The notes under the pieces were generated by a model. The model did no database searches and was not told the origin of the DNA. It saw only the letters and a program-made list of their open reading frames with translations. 64,000 nucleotides of DNA from Haematococcus lacustris. Lineage: Eukaryota > Chlorophyta > Chlorophyceae > Chlamydomonadales > Haematococcaceae. Positions 1 through 23,493 of this stretch are shown here, one piece after another. The stretch's first letter is position 1; each line of letters opens with the position of its first letter. A program made the position numbers and the translations under genes. The stretch lies in NCBI GenBank assembly GCA_030144725.1, contig JASKMD010000019.1:6999841-7063840 (forward strand), given 5' to 3'.

Positions 1-2022
1 TGGCGTCATCCACTACCCCCTCTGTGCATCTGGTGCATGTGCGATCAATGAAAGTTACCCCCTCAAACCGAGCCTTCTCCACCCCCAGACCGCTGTTGCC
101 TAACCTGTACCTAGTCAAGCTCGTGCGAACTTCTGTAGATAGCTGTCTGTTAAGCAGGTGTGGTGCCATGTGATTGATGCCAATGCCGTCCCCATGCTTG
201 AACCATGCAGCATACGAACATCTCTCCCGATGCACCGTCTCAGGCAATCTAGGGTCTCCCTCAAACCCAACCCAACGCCTCCCCCACCTCTCGAGCCACT
301 TCACTTCCATAGCCTTGGTGCCTAGGACCATGTCCGGGCTCAAGGTGAACTCACCCCCCATCAGCTCTCTGGCGGCAAGCTGGAACTGAGCACTCCAGCT
401 GGCCTGGCAACCCCTGCCTAACTCCACATCTGCCTTGATGACCCTCATTAGCAGGTCACTGTGGGATAGTTTGGCAGTGTTCCAGAACTTGCATGCAGCC
501 CTAAGCCAGTAAGGTTGGAGGGGCAGCTGCCCCAACTCATGCAGCACCATCAGGCCTGACACTGAGCCACGTACCCTGGCAGCAAACCTGAGAAAGCTGA
601 GCATGCGTGTTTGCACTGGGTTGGAGAGCTGCATACCGTGCCCAAGGAAGGCAGTGCCCCATACCTGGCTGCCATACAGCCCTAAGGGGAGCACAAACGC
701 TCTAATGAGGTGACACAGGGCATAGGGATCATGCAGGACCCCATACTCTCTAGCACGCTTGCACGCCTGGCGCATGGCGAGGAACATGCCAGCCCTCATA
801 TGAGTGGCAGCAAAAGCAGGGGTGGCGCTGGGGTTGAAGTGCATGCCTAAGTACTTGAACTCTCTCACCACAGGCAGGATCTCATGCTTGTACCCTTGTG
901 CTTGTATGCTAGGTGCTGCAGTTTGTGAGTTGCCATTGAAGACCATCACCTTTGACTTGCCCACATTGACTGTAAGGTGTTTCCTGTCTGCAAAGCCTTG
1001 AAGCTGGCAGACCAGCCGCTGCAGCCCGTGGGGCGAGGTGCTCACCAGGGTCAAGTCATCAGCATACATGAAGTGGGTGACAGGTGTGCCTTGCACCCTC
1101 ACAGCATCAACAGGACCCAGGAACTCCTTACCAATGTCGTGAACATAGAGAGCAAACAGGAGTGGGCTGACGGGGCAGCCTTGCTTGACACCTTGGTCCG
1201 GAATCACTGGGGGGGTGCGGTGGGGGCCATCTATCAGCACATAGCTATCATCCCTATACAGACCCTCCAGGCAGGCAAGCAAGGGCTGTGGCAGCTTGAC
1301 CCCAACCCGTAAGTGCTCCCACAATTGTTGTCGAGGTATGTGGTCATAGGCCTGTTTGAAGTCAATGAAGGCAGTGTAAAGCTTGCGGTGCTTGGCATCT
1401 GCGCTAGCCTTTTGAGCGTGGACAAGATGGCGCAGAATGAACATGGGTTGCATGGTGCTGCGTCCCGGGATGAACCCAAACTGCTCAGCTGGCAGCACTT
1501 TGTGTGTCATGCACCAGGCAGTCAGCACGTGCCGCAAGACGTTAGCATACAGGCGGTACAACACACTACTCACAGCAAGCATTCTGTACTTGTTGGGGTC
1601 TGTGGGGTCTGTGTCCTTGAAGAGGGGGCTGATCTTAGCTACCTTCCAAGCCGCTGGAATAATCCCCGTGCGCATCATGTTGTGAAACCATGTGGCAAGC
1701 AGAGGGAGCAACAAGTATGTGGTAACACCCTCCTCAACTGTGCGGGCGTGCTTAATGAAGGGGGCTGGGACCCCATCCAGGCCAGGTGCTGTGTCATTGT
1801 TGAGTTCACGAAGTTGTGCTTGAACAATGGATGTGATGTTGTCAAAATGGGGCAGCTCATAGGTAGGTGCATGTGTTGTGACAGGGGCAGGGGCAGGGAC
1901 AGAGTGAGGTCTGCCTCTCCCAAGAATAGTCCTGCAATACCACACCGTCGGTAGCACGCTGACTGGTATTGCGCATGGCAATAAACATGCATGCATGCCA
2001 CTAGGTACCTCAAAGTACCACT
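1..2022 (-). CDS. LINE (non-LTR retrotransposon) reverse transcriptase ORF, runs off left edge
   Basis: This is the C-terminal part of a LINE polyprotein, which copies element RNA into DNA at a nicked target. Reading the minus strand from about 2022 down to base 1, I found no stop codon. Reverse-transcriptase landmarks appear in order: FIDFKQAYDHIPR (near 1333-1370), QGVKQGCPVSPLLFALYV (near 1150-1205) and the catalytic FMYADDLTLV (1043-1072). A long thumb/connection region follows. The frame reaches a CX2CX9HX4C zinc-knuckle region at the window edge, which is seen complete in the copy at 37757-38138. By comparison with that copy, the missing 3' end should lie only about 200-250 bases left of base 1. 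The N-terminal endonuclease is not visible; the frame closes at a stop just above 2022. The clade is not assigned. Confidence 0.88.
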
Positions 2023-2059
2023 AGGGACCACATCGTGGGGGCAGTGTTTTGCTGTGAGG

Positions 2060-2270
2060 AGTTATGTTTCACATGTGTAAAGGCATGATCAGCCTCTGCG
2101 GCCCATGGGCAGAAGTGCTGACCAGGGTTTGGTCATCAGCCTACACGAGATGGGCAACAGCTGTGCCATGCACTTTCACTGCATTAGTGGGGCCAACAAC
2201 CTCTACTCGCATACATCTGCCTGCACTGCAAATGGAAGGGGTCTCAGGTGGCATCCTTTTTTATAGATAG
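2060..2270 (-). pseudogene. Degenerate LINE reverse-transcriptase fragment
   Basis: The minus strand here gives a decayed version of the RT catalytic block: an in-frame stop replaces the residue before ADD, and the following residues (TLVSTSAHGPQRL) match the better copy at 1-2022. It is a second, inactive fragment of the same LINE family lying head to tail with the neighbouring copies. Confidence 0.7.
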
Positions 2271-2660
2271 GTGGCTTACACCGCTTAAGCTGTCAGCCGT
2301 TAGGCTGCTTGGCCGCCCTCCCCTTCTTAGGGTTCGGAACTTTCTGTAACGCACTTCAAAGCAAGGTGCACAAACAAAGGTGCACATGGGCTCAAAATGA
2401 AGTCATGCAAGTTCTCATTATTGTTCTGGAAGGACATGGTTGCTCCCTGAGACACGTCCATCAGCACACAGTTGTCATCCCTGAAGAGAACCTCAAGGCA
2501 GGCAAGCAAGGACAGAGGCACCTTGGCCGGTGTTCCCACAGCCCGAGGCAAGGGATGTGGTCATAGGCCTGCTTGGAGTCACGAATGCAGCACAGAGCTT
2601 TTGGCGCTTAGCATCAGCGCCTTCTATGCATAGATGGCCTTCTGTGCATGGATATTGTGA
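2271..2660 (-). mobile_element. Internally deleted LINE 3' end
   Basis: From 2660 downwards the minus strand encodes a fragment resembling the RT region around the FKQAYDHIP block. It then jumps into the extreme C-terminus of the same polyprotein (NNNENLHDF, CAPLFVHLALKCVTES). The LINE 3' terminal sequence, complement of cttacaccgcttaag, follows at 2274-2330. The same terminal block recurs near 37770-37830 and 39937-40005. The join between RT and C-terminus implies an internal deletion, and the copy is non-coding. Confidence 0.7.
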
Positions 2661-3387
2661 CATGTGATGTAGAGTGCACTTGAGCACCTGGACAGGTGAC
2701 AGCCGGGAAGTTGCCAACCTTGGAGGGATATAATAACACCCCAAACGATTGCACTGCCATCACCATCATCATGCGGCACGGTGGCTCGGCTTGGCTGGGG
2801 GCGATTATGGTCAGCCAGGCCAGTGGCTTATGCATTGGCCAACAAGCTGCCCGTTGGTGTTTGAGCAACAAGAGTGGGTGCCAGCCAGGTCAATAGGCAC
2901 TGCGCCTGTGGCCCCTCCCAACATTGTGCAGCAGGTTCAGTGCTGGTTGCTATCCTGCTGAGGAGCTACAGCCAACAAGACATGAATCTCGACCTTGCCT
3001 TAAACCGTAACAGCCTTGGTAGGATGTGCGGATTTGCTAGGATGTACGTTGCCGACTGGTGGCTATGAGCCCATGACTAAATTGCTATGACATTTGACCC
3101 CGCCTCCGCCCCCGACTGTACCTCGGCAGAAGCAGTAGAAGCAGTGTCCGCAGTGTCCGAGCAGTGTATGAGTGTGACGGATGACTGCCCGACACCTGCC
3201 AAATACAAATGATATAACCTATTCTGTTTTCATTAGCCACGCTACCCTGCGCCTTCTCCGTACTGCACCAAATCATTTATTTCCATTGTCACCAAGCGCA
3301 GACAATCACATTCCCTGTAAATCAACGTCGGCATCGACATTGCATAACCGGCACTTATGTAGCGAAGCTGTTAACACTATTGTGGCG
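2661..3387. other. Intergenic stretch upstream of the matrix-protein gene
   Basis: I see no supported gene here. It holds short low-complexity pieces (CAT repeats near 2760) and presumably the promoter and 5' UTR of the pherophorin/fasciclin gene that starts at 3388. No clear TATA box could be assigned. Confidence 0.4.
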
Positions 3388-6268
3388 ATGTACGTTAGTT
3401 TTGAATTGGTGCTGATTGCTGTCGTAGCGTCCTGGGCAACTGGTGAGGCATCGCAACACGCATCGTGTCTCGGCTGCACGTGCGGTGCTGACCAGGCTGT
3501 TACCTTGGCCGCAGTCAGTCAAGCTGGCGATGCCACGGGGTCGGGCTTCCCTTACTTCGACAACTGCCGCAGGAGTCTCAGCGAAACGCGCTTTGATGTC
3601 CGCCTGACCAGGTAATGCAAGGCGCATGCTATGCAAGCACACACTGCCGCCCCTCCCACTGCTTCCCATGCGCCACATTGCGGGCCTCTCCTTTCTTGCC
3701 TGCAGTGAGGCAGTGAACCCTGTCAATGGCAGCGTGTTTTGCTGGACCGTGTATGTCAAGCCAGCTACGGCATGCCTGTCACCGCAGCGCCGCTGTTGCT
3801 CCACTAGCTTTGCCAAGGTCAAGCTGTACACGAGTGGGTCTTGTTGCTGTGGCAGCATCATGCATGTGGGTGAGTCATCTTCCATCATGGCCCACAACCT
3901 GGCTGCCACACCGCCTTCCTGCAGACCAGCTCTGCAACAGGAGCTTCAGTGTGATGCAAGTGACAGCGCCACTGATAAACTTCAACGTGACAGCATCTGT
4001 GTCGCAAGGTAGGGGCAGTGCTTGAGTCTCGCACTGACAGCTCAGGCTGGTTTGCCGAGTCAATGTCAGCAGGGGCGGTGATGCTGCCTTGCAGACAATG
4101 TGTGCTCTGCGCAATCCATCACGAATTGTGTGAAGTTCACACAGTTTGGCCCCATTCCCCAGTCAGGGGCTAATGGAACCACCTTGTGTATGCGCATGCG
4201 GTCAGCCAGGGAAGGTGAGCCCCAACACCATCGCTGGCCCTCATGTGCTTGCCGTGCTGACATTGGCCACATCAGGAACACAGGCTGCATTGCTGACTCA
4301 ACCGTTGGTTGGTCACTGCCGCAGGGGGAGTTTGCCACACCCTTCAGCAGATCACAAACCCAGTGCTTGCAAACCGCTCCCTCTTTGAGCTAGGGATTTA
4401 CGACAGGAAGGTCGACAACTATGAGTGCTGCCCGACCTTTGCATACAACCTGGGTAAGGGCGAGGAGTCACTGCAGATACATATTGTCCTCTGTGGCAAC
4501 ACCTTACATTGCATTGTGCTCGTGGAGCTGCTATCCTTCTGCTTGTGGGTAAGATTGTCCCAAATTTCACACCGGAACTGCGTCGTGGCACAATGCCCCA
4601 TTGTACTCCACTGGTGCTGCCCTGACACATGTGCAGGAGGAAGCATGGCACCTGCACCCACTCCCCTTCTCACGTCCCCCCTCCAGCCACAATCTCAACC
4701 ACTACCTCCAAGCCCACCGCCTCCAAAAAGCCCTCCCCTTCCTAGGCTGCGATATCCCCCACCACTGCCACCGCTGCTCTCTAGCCCACCTCCAATGCTT
4801 CCGCCACCACCCTCCCCGGAGCCACCCCCCCCTCTTTTCCCCTTCTCCCCTCCTGCCCCTCGTCCCCCTCCCTTCCCACCTGTCGCCCCCGGGGCGTACT
4901 GGAACATCCTTTCTGCTCTGCAGGTAAGCACCGAGCAGCCGCAGGTGCTTGGAGCTGACTAAACCAATCTTATGTTCTGCTGCTGTGCATCACGGCGACC
5001 ATCCCTGCTTAGTGCTCGTAGGCGTACCCAACCTTGGCACTGTACCTGCAGCTCATCAACTCCCAGCCTGACATTGCTGCGATGGTTGCTAACCCGGCAA
5101 TAGCAAATGTGACAGTCTTTGCACCCCTGGGGTCATCAGTTGCCCGGTACGTGATGAGCTGCACGAGGGATTGTCACGTTGAGGCCGCTGGATCAGTTCT
5201 GAAAGTTCAGTGCCCACCCTTTGTTTGAGGCTCCACACTGCGAGGTGGACAGCGGAGACAACAACCCCTATTGCCAACACACCCTTGTCATTGTGTCACA
5301 CTTGAATATTGATACTCTGCTTAGGCCCGTACACAACGCCATACAGGAACATACCCTGCTATTGTGCTCGTCTACTGTGGGTGGTTAGCTCCAGGGAAGT
5401 CACGCCTGGCCCGTAGCACACACCTCGTGGCAGCTGCTTGACCCACAGGGCACGCTCATGGGCACTGAGGGGCCACCCGTCAAATACAAACATCAACTAA
5501 TGATCAATAATATGTCTCCATCATGTCCCCATTAAACAGCATCTGGCATCAGCACCAGCACAGAGACTGCCTGGTGCCACTCACGAGAGAGGCCCCAGAC
5601 CTTCAGACAGGAAACACATGACGATCTGGGACTTGCTTTGACCTTGACCTTGACCAGTGAAACAAAACTCATTCAACAAGGAACAACATGTTGGACTGTG
5701 GGCAGTGGGGCAGGAGGGGCTGGGGCAGGGGCTGGGGCTGCAGCCTTTGCAGCTGCTGCAGATGCTGAGGTGCTGCCTCCGCCGGACTTTGCCTTGTCAG
5801 ATCTGCCTGGTTCCTCTCCTTGACCTTGACCAGGGCCGTGACAGCGCTGCGGCTCAGGAGCTTCACCGACCTCCTCAGGAACACGACGCTTGTGCGTGAC
5901 CTGTTGTTGTACAACATGCTGCAAGGCGTTGTCAGGGCCAGTGGCAGCAACTGGGTGGTGGGGAGACAGCTGCCCACCCTGCTGCTGACTGCACCGCCCT
6001 TGACAACGGCACTGCGAGCAGCAGCCCCTGCCCAGGTGAGAGGCATGCAAGCTCTGACACCCTGCCACACCAGGATTGTGTCCTTCTCTCGTGGGTTGTG
6101 TCTCAGCAACAGGCTTCGCATCTTGCTCTAAACCTTGTTGGGCTGTGGTTTGCCCCTGACGCTCAGGAGTTTCAAGGCGTGCGCAACAACATACAGATCT
6201 GGAACCCTGACATCGCCGCCGGGCAATCCTTTGTGCACACCGTCAACAACATGTTGCTGCCACCATGA
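3388..6268 (+). CDS. Pherophorin-domain / proline-rich / fasciclin (FAS1) extracellular-matrix protein
   Basis: Predicted secreted cell-wall glycoprotein of 470 aa. The exons I can join in phase are 3388-3611, 3706-3869, 3925-4008, 4095-4214, 4325-4453, 4637-4923, 5022-5146, 5858-6035 and 6167-6268. Residues 1-21 look like a signal peptide (MYVSFELVLIAVVASWATG). Residues about 55-240 carry the Cys-rich pherophorin pattern (FPYFDNC, FCWTVYV, CCSTSFAKVKLY, YECCPTF). A Pro-rich extensin-like stretch follows (residues about 250-325, SPPPP and PPPPSPEPPPP). The rest is a FAS1 fold: YWNILSAL, NVTVFAPLG, LLLYNMLQGVV, and the typical ending IAAGQSFVHTVNNMLLPP. FAS1 domains mediate adhesion; the Pro-rich part is usually hydroxylated and glycosylated. 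The intron 5147-5857 may hide one more short FAS1 exon (near 5745-5810). The order recalls volvocalean Algal-CAM (extensin plus FAS1), but with a pherophorin domain in front. Confidence 0.8.
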
Positions 6269-6804
6269 TGGCTGAGCAAGACTTGGCATGTTGCGCAGCA
6301 AGGTTGCTGGTGTCAGGCCTCTGTTATCTGCATCGAGCATCTGTGCCATAACGCCCAGTGTTTGTGAAAGGTGACCCCCCCCCCCGTGTGAATGCCAAGC
6401 ACTTGTGAAGGCAATCCAGAAGAATATCTAGTACCTTATGTGCACCTTTGCATGTTTGCACGTGCACGTAGCCATGACGTGCACTGCAGGAGGTCACCCC
6501 TCCCATTGAACCACCACGTAAGGGACATTTGACTTTGCGGCGTGCCTGGTGAGAGTTGAGTTGTCATTTTAACGCGAAATGCCTTATCTCTGCGCCGCGC
6601 TTGCGTCTGCGCGCCCGAGCTGCTGGCACCCACGGTGACCGGCAGTCTGCCAGGCACGCGAACGGTTCCGCTCTGCGCGATGGGCCTTTCAAGTGCTGCC
6701 TAACAACACCCACAACGCGGGATGCAGAGTTCTCCGCTGCGGTACACTGCGGTACACTTTACGCATGGAGCCCAGATTTCTCAACGTCACCTTACACAGC
6801 CAGC
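6269..6804. other. Intergenic, 3' side of the matrix-protein gene
   Basis: No gene or repeat is recognised apart from a short C run near 6376. The 3' UTR of the upstream gene probably lies in the first part. Confidence 0.35.
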
Positions 6805-7731
6805 TCAATCCCACTCTGCCTGCCCATTGAGATGCTCCAGTACCATGTACCGTAGGTCAGCACGCAAGGTGTTGGCTGGCACATACAACCCCACTGCCTT
6901 GCAATACTCGTTTAACATTTTCACGCTCAGCTTCTTGCCCAAGGTGCACAGCTGCTTCACGCTATCTGGTGCAAATGAGCACAGAAGGGTGAGGCACTCA
7001 TCGTCCCAGTGCTTGTCATCCCTCTTCTGATCGAACATGGGCATGGCTACAAAGGGCTTTGTGATGGAGGGCCTCATGCACACACCCCTTGGTGCGGGGG
7101 TCATGCATTGGGCACATGCACATGCAGTCTCTGACCACTCAACCTGGATCCCTGCAGCAGGAAAGAAGCAGCTGTGCATGCTCATAGAGCCGGGGATGGA
7201 TGATGCAAAGGCATGTGCATCCCGCTGTGGAGCACTGCAAAGCTCTACCTCCCGTGTGCTCAGCTCCAAGCACCACCGATGACCCACACTTGCTCGTGCA
7301 CGGTGAGCCTTGCTGGGGTCAGCAGCAGCAGCTGGCTTGTGATATGCATTGCAATGCTGCACAAACCCCAATGCATTGCACTTCCCAACACGATCAGCCA
7401 GGATCTCACCCCTCAGCCACTGCTTCACCACCCCTCCCTCTGAATCATGCCTGCCCTTGAAGTGAGCTGTAGCCCCATAGCTCCACCACACCGGCATGCT
7501 GAACCTCTGTGCCATGCCCCAATGCTGTCGCATGGCTGGGGCGCCCTTGAACTGCCCTGCACACCCATCAGACCACATGTACAACTGCCTCATGTCCATG
7601 TCATGCTCAGCCAGCAAGTAACACATCACCTGGTTTACTGCTGCTTGGGTAATGGCTGCCGACTGCTCCTTCCCATCTGTCATCACATACACGGTGTGCT
7701 CCTTGTAGACCCCCTCTTTGTTCTTGAAGTA
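6805..7731 (-). CDS. Transposase-like protein (SDGC..QFK / HFKG..D..GG..K pattern), partial
   Basis: An uninterrupted minus-strand frame of about 305 codons ends at 6805 and is bounded upstream by a stop near 7735, so it is probably one exon or a truncated gene. It contains the block YMWSDGCAGQFKG followed by ATAHFKGRHDSEGGVVKQWL. This spacing of an Asp block and a His/Lys/Asp/Gly-Gly block is shared by a class of eukaryotic transposon-derived proteins with an RNase-H-like fold. That family assignment is from memory and moderate. A Cys-rich segment (CACAQCMTP) and a C-terminal helical region follow. There is no start codon in good context. It could be a domesticated or decaying transposase; I do not assign a superfamily. 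Confidence 0.5.
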   Translation of the reverse strand, partial: YFKNKEGVYKEHTVYVMTDGKEQSAAITQAAVNQVMCYLLAEHDMDMRQLYMWSDGCAGQFKGAPAMRQHWGMAQRFSMPVWWSYGATAHFKGRHDSEGGVVKQWLRGEILADRVGKCNALGFVQHCNAYHKPAAAADPSKAHRARASVGHRWCLELSTREVELCSAPQRDAHAFASSIPGSMSMHSCFFPAAGIQVEWSETACACAQCMTPAPRGVCMRPSITKPFVAMPMFDQKRDDKHWDDECLTLLCSFAPDSVKQLCTLGKKLSVKMLNEYCKAVGLYVPANTLRADLRYMVLEHLNGQAEWD

Positions 7732-7735
7732 TGCA

Positions 7736-8710
7736 CACGGTGTGGCTCAGTGGTGTGTCAGTGGTGTGTCTCAGTGGTGTGTCCCTCCCTTCCCCTTGTA
7801 GGGGTGATACTTGGATGCAGGCATCCTGCTAGCACGTACACACGTAGGTAAAAACACTATTTGCAATACTCAGCAATAGTTGAGAACTTGGCAGGGGGTC
7901 CACAGCTAAGTTCCCTAGCCAGTGACGCAGGGCTGGAGAATCCGATTGAGTCCGATGGTCGTCATACGGGCATCAGCAGGTTGGGCAGCATGGAAGAGTG
8001 TTTCCCCACCTTTTGGAGCCTAATCCACAAGGGATTGATGCAGCTGCCACTGCTGTGCTCCTACTGTGGTCTCCTCCAAGTTTCAGAGCCCCTGAGCCAG
8101 CGCATGTTGGTTGTCATGTTGGACATGGGGTCGGGCTCCTAACACATCGCGCACTATCCATCGCGTTAAAAAGAGACTCACTGCTACTGGGTCAACGTAC
8201 ATCAAGTCCGCAGGCTTGGTAGGGTCGGATACCCGGCAACATGCCCTACCGGCTCAGCGTGTGCCTCAGCGCAGCCGCTCTCCGACGCTACAATCCGCGT
8301 GTGAATCGGTGCAGAAACGAGTCCGGAAAAGCCGTTGTCCCTTATCGTTAGGGGGGTTGGTGGTTCAATGGGAGGGGTGACCAGGAAGTCTCGCACTCCT
8401 AGATAAGAGCGCAACCATGCAGGCCAATGGTTGACGGCTTGATGCACCACACATCATGAACACCTTTAACCCAGTCTCAACCTGCTGCAGTCTCATTAGT
8501 TGGCATCAGTTCAGAGTGTGGCACAAAACGAGCATATGCTAGGTGTGCACTCCCTGCAACAACCGACTACACTATCTCTGTCTACGGGGCTACGCGGCTA
8601 CCAGGATGACTGGAGCTGTGACTGCGATTTCAAGGGGAGGGGTAAGAGGAGGGGGGTGGAAGTTGCTGTTTACATTGAGTGCATACATCAATAGTACTGA
8701 AAGAAATTGG
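7736..8710. other. No recognised gene
   Basis: Only short chance frames occur. The first 100 bases contain CAGTGGTGTGTC-type short tandem repeats (near 7745-7785). Nothing else is supported. Confidence 0.35.
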
Positions 8711-9553
8711 TAGTAATGTGGTAATGATGATGATGATGTAAGTCGCGAGAGTGATAGTCATGAGAGTTGACACAGTCGTGAAATACCATCTACTACAAAG
8801 CGCGATGAAGGGCAAGAAGCGCAAGGGCGCGGTTGAGCCCAAACAGCCCAATCCCAAGGTCCCCAAGCCAAAGCGCAAGGACAAGCCTGACAACTGGGTA
8901 GGTGTACCAGGCAAGGTGGTGACAGTGGATGAGTTCCGCACCAGCAGGGTCAGCTCAACCTTGAACAGCCCCCAGCCCTGTGAGGAGCAGCTGGACAGCA
9001 GCAGGCCCACCAGGCTTGAAGACTGGAAGCCCCCAGCAGGTCAGGTACAGAACCGATTGTTGCGGTCAGCCTGGAGCCAGCGGTTTGAGGCGCCAGTGCG
9101 GGGGCTCATGTGGTGCCCTTGGATGGCCCAGGCCACCCCTGGGGACCTTGGCAAATGGGTGGACAGGGACTGCAAAGCAGCCCTCAACCTCCAGCCGGCA
9201 AGGGAGAGCAAGTGGCGCCCACTGGAGCTGTGCAAGTGGCCACACTGAGGAAGACTTCCTGCCCAGGGCAAGGAGTACCCAGCACTAGGCTTCAAGAAGC
9301 TGCGAGACCGAGCACCCAAGGCCCAAGCCCAGCAGCCTGTGGCACAGTAGCATGTGTGCACTAGGCAATGCTGAAGTTGTTGCTAACATCAGAGCATGTG
9401 TTTCATACCAACATAGATTTCCCGGCTTTCGCAAGCGGGTTGGGGTAGTGAATTACGTATTGGTACTGGATGCTTGCTGCATGCAAATAGTTCAGATTAC
9501 AGATAACACAGCCCCTGCCCTGTAGTAATAGTAGGGGAACAACTGTGCTGTAG
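8711..9553 (+). mobile_element. Fanzor/TnpB-like element, copy A (internally deleted, both ends present)
   Basis: The element starts in a repeat-like left end, has an open frame from the ATG at 8760, and ends with the sequence shared by copies B and C (terminal GTGCTGTAG-like end at 9553). The frame carries VTVDEFRTSRVSS, RLLRSAWS, RGLMWCP and KWVDRDCKAALNLQ. In Fanzor/TnpB proteins these places hold the conserved VDExxTS block before the zinc finger and the RuvC-III RDxNAAxN block. One in-frame TGA (9246-9248) interrupts the C-terminus; the frame otherwise runs to the TAG at 9348-9350. Compared with copy C, the segment between KPDN and GKVVTVDE is deleted, so this is a non-autonomous derivative of about 0.84 kb. 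Confidence 0.72.
9351..9553 (+). other. Conserved 3' noncoding module of copy A (candidate omega-RNA region)
   Basis: It comprises 203 nt directly after the element's stop codon up to its right end. Copy B has a module of the same length (16867-17069) with only about ten differences by eye, and copy C has a diverged version (52881-53080). It contains GCAAGC (9431-9436) facing GCTTGC (9472-9477) and a terminal CCCT/AGGG pair flanking TAGTAATAG. In TnpB/Fanzor systems the guide-RNA scaffold lies at this place; function here is inference. Confidence 0.45.
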
Positions 9554-10565
9554 TCTCATTGGGCAAGCTACCAGGACAGCTTCTTAGACGTTGTTGCACG
9601 CCGTGCTTTCTCCGATTCATGTGCCCGACGTTGCTGCCACGGCCCAGCTTGGTGAAGCCGGAAGTGTAGATGACCATGGGTGTGCCATGCCATGCCATGG
9701 ACACCTTTGCCATCGGCCCTGTTGGAAACAGAAAACTCTGTCCATGTGTCAGACACCAACAATGTAGGCTATCTCTCCCTACCGGAAGCATATGTGGTTA
9801 TCTACAAACAACATTGCACAGATGTCGAGCCTGGATGCTGCTTCACGAGCAGCCCCATATCATGCTGCATGGTCCATCACTAGGGCTATCTGCTTCTTCA
9901 ATACGTTTTGTTCAGTAAGTAGTAAACCCACCTGCATGGTCGCCTTAAACCTACACTACTGCCTAACTCATGGAACAGGGAACATGCTGTCAGAGAGTTG
10001 CTTGATTTACCGTTAGGGAGCCTGAGAAGCAAGCGCTAGGAAAACTGCGCAGTATGTGGCGATTGCAGTGCACAGGATGGAGTGGCTGTGTGGTTGAAAG
10101 TCCGTGGGCCAGCTTGCCAACATCAGGCAAGGCTGAGTGCGCAAATAATACCAGCCCTGAGGGTAGCATGGCACCCCACACACGTGCCCAGCAATATGTT
10201 TGCAATGGTAACACCTCGCTCACACTCGTCACCACTCACACCTCTACCTAGCCCTCACCCACTACAACAGCACCTCCCTCATCACCACAGCCTACTATGC
10301 TTTGCCGTCCTTTTCTGCCCTGTTCACCTTCCATGACTCATGACTCGTGACTGCCCAAAATGTGCTGCGCATGCTTCCAGTACTTGCTTGTGCTCTTGGG
10401 CCACACCCTGGCCTTCACCAAGACCCAGGCCCTGACCCCGAAGGCCCAGGCCCCGAACACGCCTTGAACGCGACCCTGACCCCATGCCTATATTTCAACA
10501 CACAAAGTACCCAGCACACCTGCACACGCACCTTAACTCCCGTACACCACACAGACAGGGTTGAT
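9554..10565. other. Intergenic between Fanzor-like copy A and the phosphate transporter 3' end
   Basis: No supported gene. It should contain the 3' UTR of the minus-strand transporter next to 10565. Short frames have no family resemblance that I recognise. Confidence 0.35.
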
Positions 10566-22754
<12,189 letters not shown>

Positions 22755-23493
22755 AGTCTGGTCGTGTGAAGATGGAATACAGCTGCGAGCTGGCCCATTC
22801 ACCGTGCTGTAACAACCCGGACCCAGGTGGGATAGTGGTGCAGGTGGGCTCTCGAGGGATATGGCGGGGATTCGCACGAATCAATGCATCTCGAAAAATG
22901 GTCAGGAGAAAAAAGGAAAAAAGGAAAACAGGACATCGAAGGGAATGAGCGCCACAGCTCGCGAAGCGAGCTAAGAATATGCAGCGAAAAAGTAAGCGTC
23001 AACGTAAACGTAATCGTAATAGGATAGGGCTCTATCGACTCCTAGGGTTAGGGACCTAGGTTAGGGACACACACTGGTCCCTGACTCCCGTGGAGAAGTG
23101 TAGGGGCTCCACAGGAGGATAGGGGTACAGGACGGCCTCAATGCATCTCATCGAACTGATTCACCTGCTTCAGTGCTCCACCGTTCTACCGCTGTGCCGA
23201 TTTGTCGCTGTACAGCCATCAAGCATACAAGGCAACAGACGTGTCATCCTGGCATCCGTCCCCCGTACATTGCATTACACCCCCACCATTGTCCCCATGC
23301 ATTGTCATCTCCACCACCTGCCAGCCAAAACATAACCCATACAACATGGAGAAAGATGCTTGACTGTGGGTAATCTCACTCAGCTACAATCAAGTTGAAG
23401 CGTTCTCGGTCGCACCCTTGATGACTACAAACCATACACCGGCGGCACGTTACCTCCAGCTAAGTGGAGACCACTAAGCACCCCATCAGCATC
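22755..23493. other. 5' flank of the phosphate transporter
   Basis: No gene. It should hold the transporter promoter and 5' UTR. Within it lie repeat Y (23037-23143) and repeat X (23332-23490). The transporter start at 22754 was chosen because MTVSPEHNAGYDWLIVVG joins in phase to the first conserved membrane block. Confidence 0.45.
23037..23143 (+). repeat. Dispersed repeat Y
   Basis: The sequence around GGTTAGGGACACA, GTGGAGAAGTGTAGGGGCTC and AGGATAGGGGTACAGGA recurs at 63817-63890. Its last part recurs again at 24455-24485, so the second flank of the CCCCG array carries the same end. Confidence 0.65.

Noticed and set aside
5638..5823. Separate small gene with an Ala-rich protein
   Set aside because: It starts in repeat X and ends in a stretch that more likely belongs to, or lies in an intron of, the FAS1 gene.
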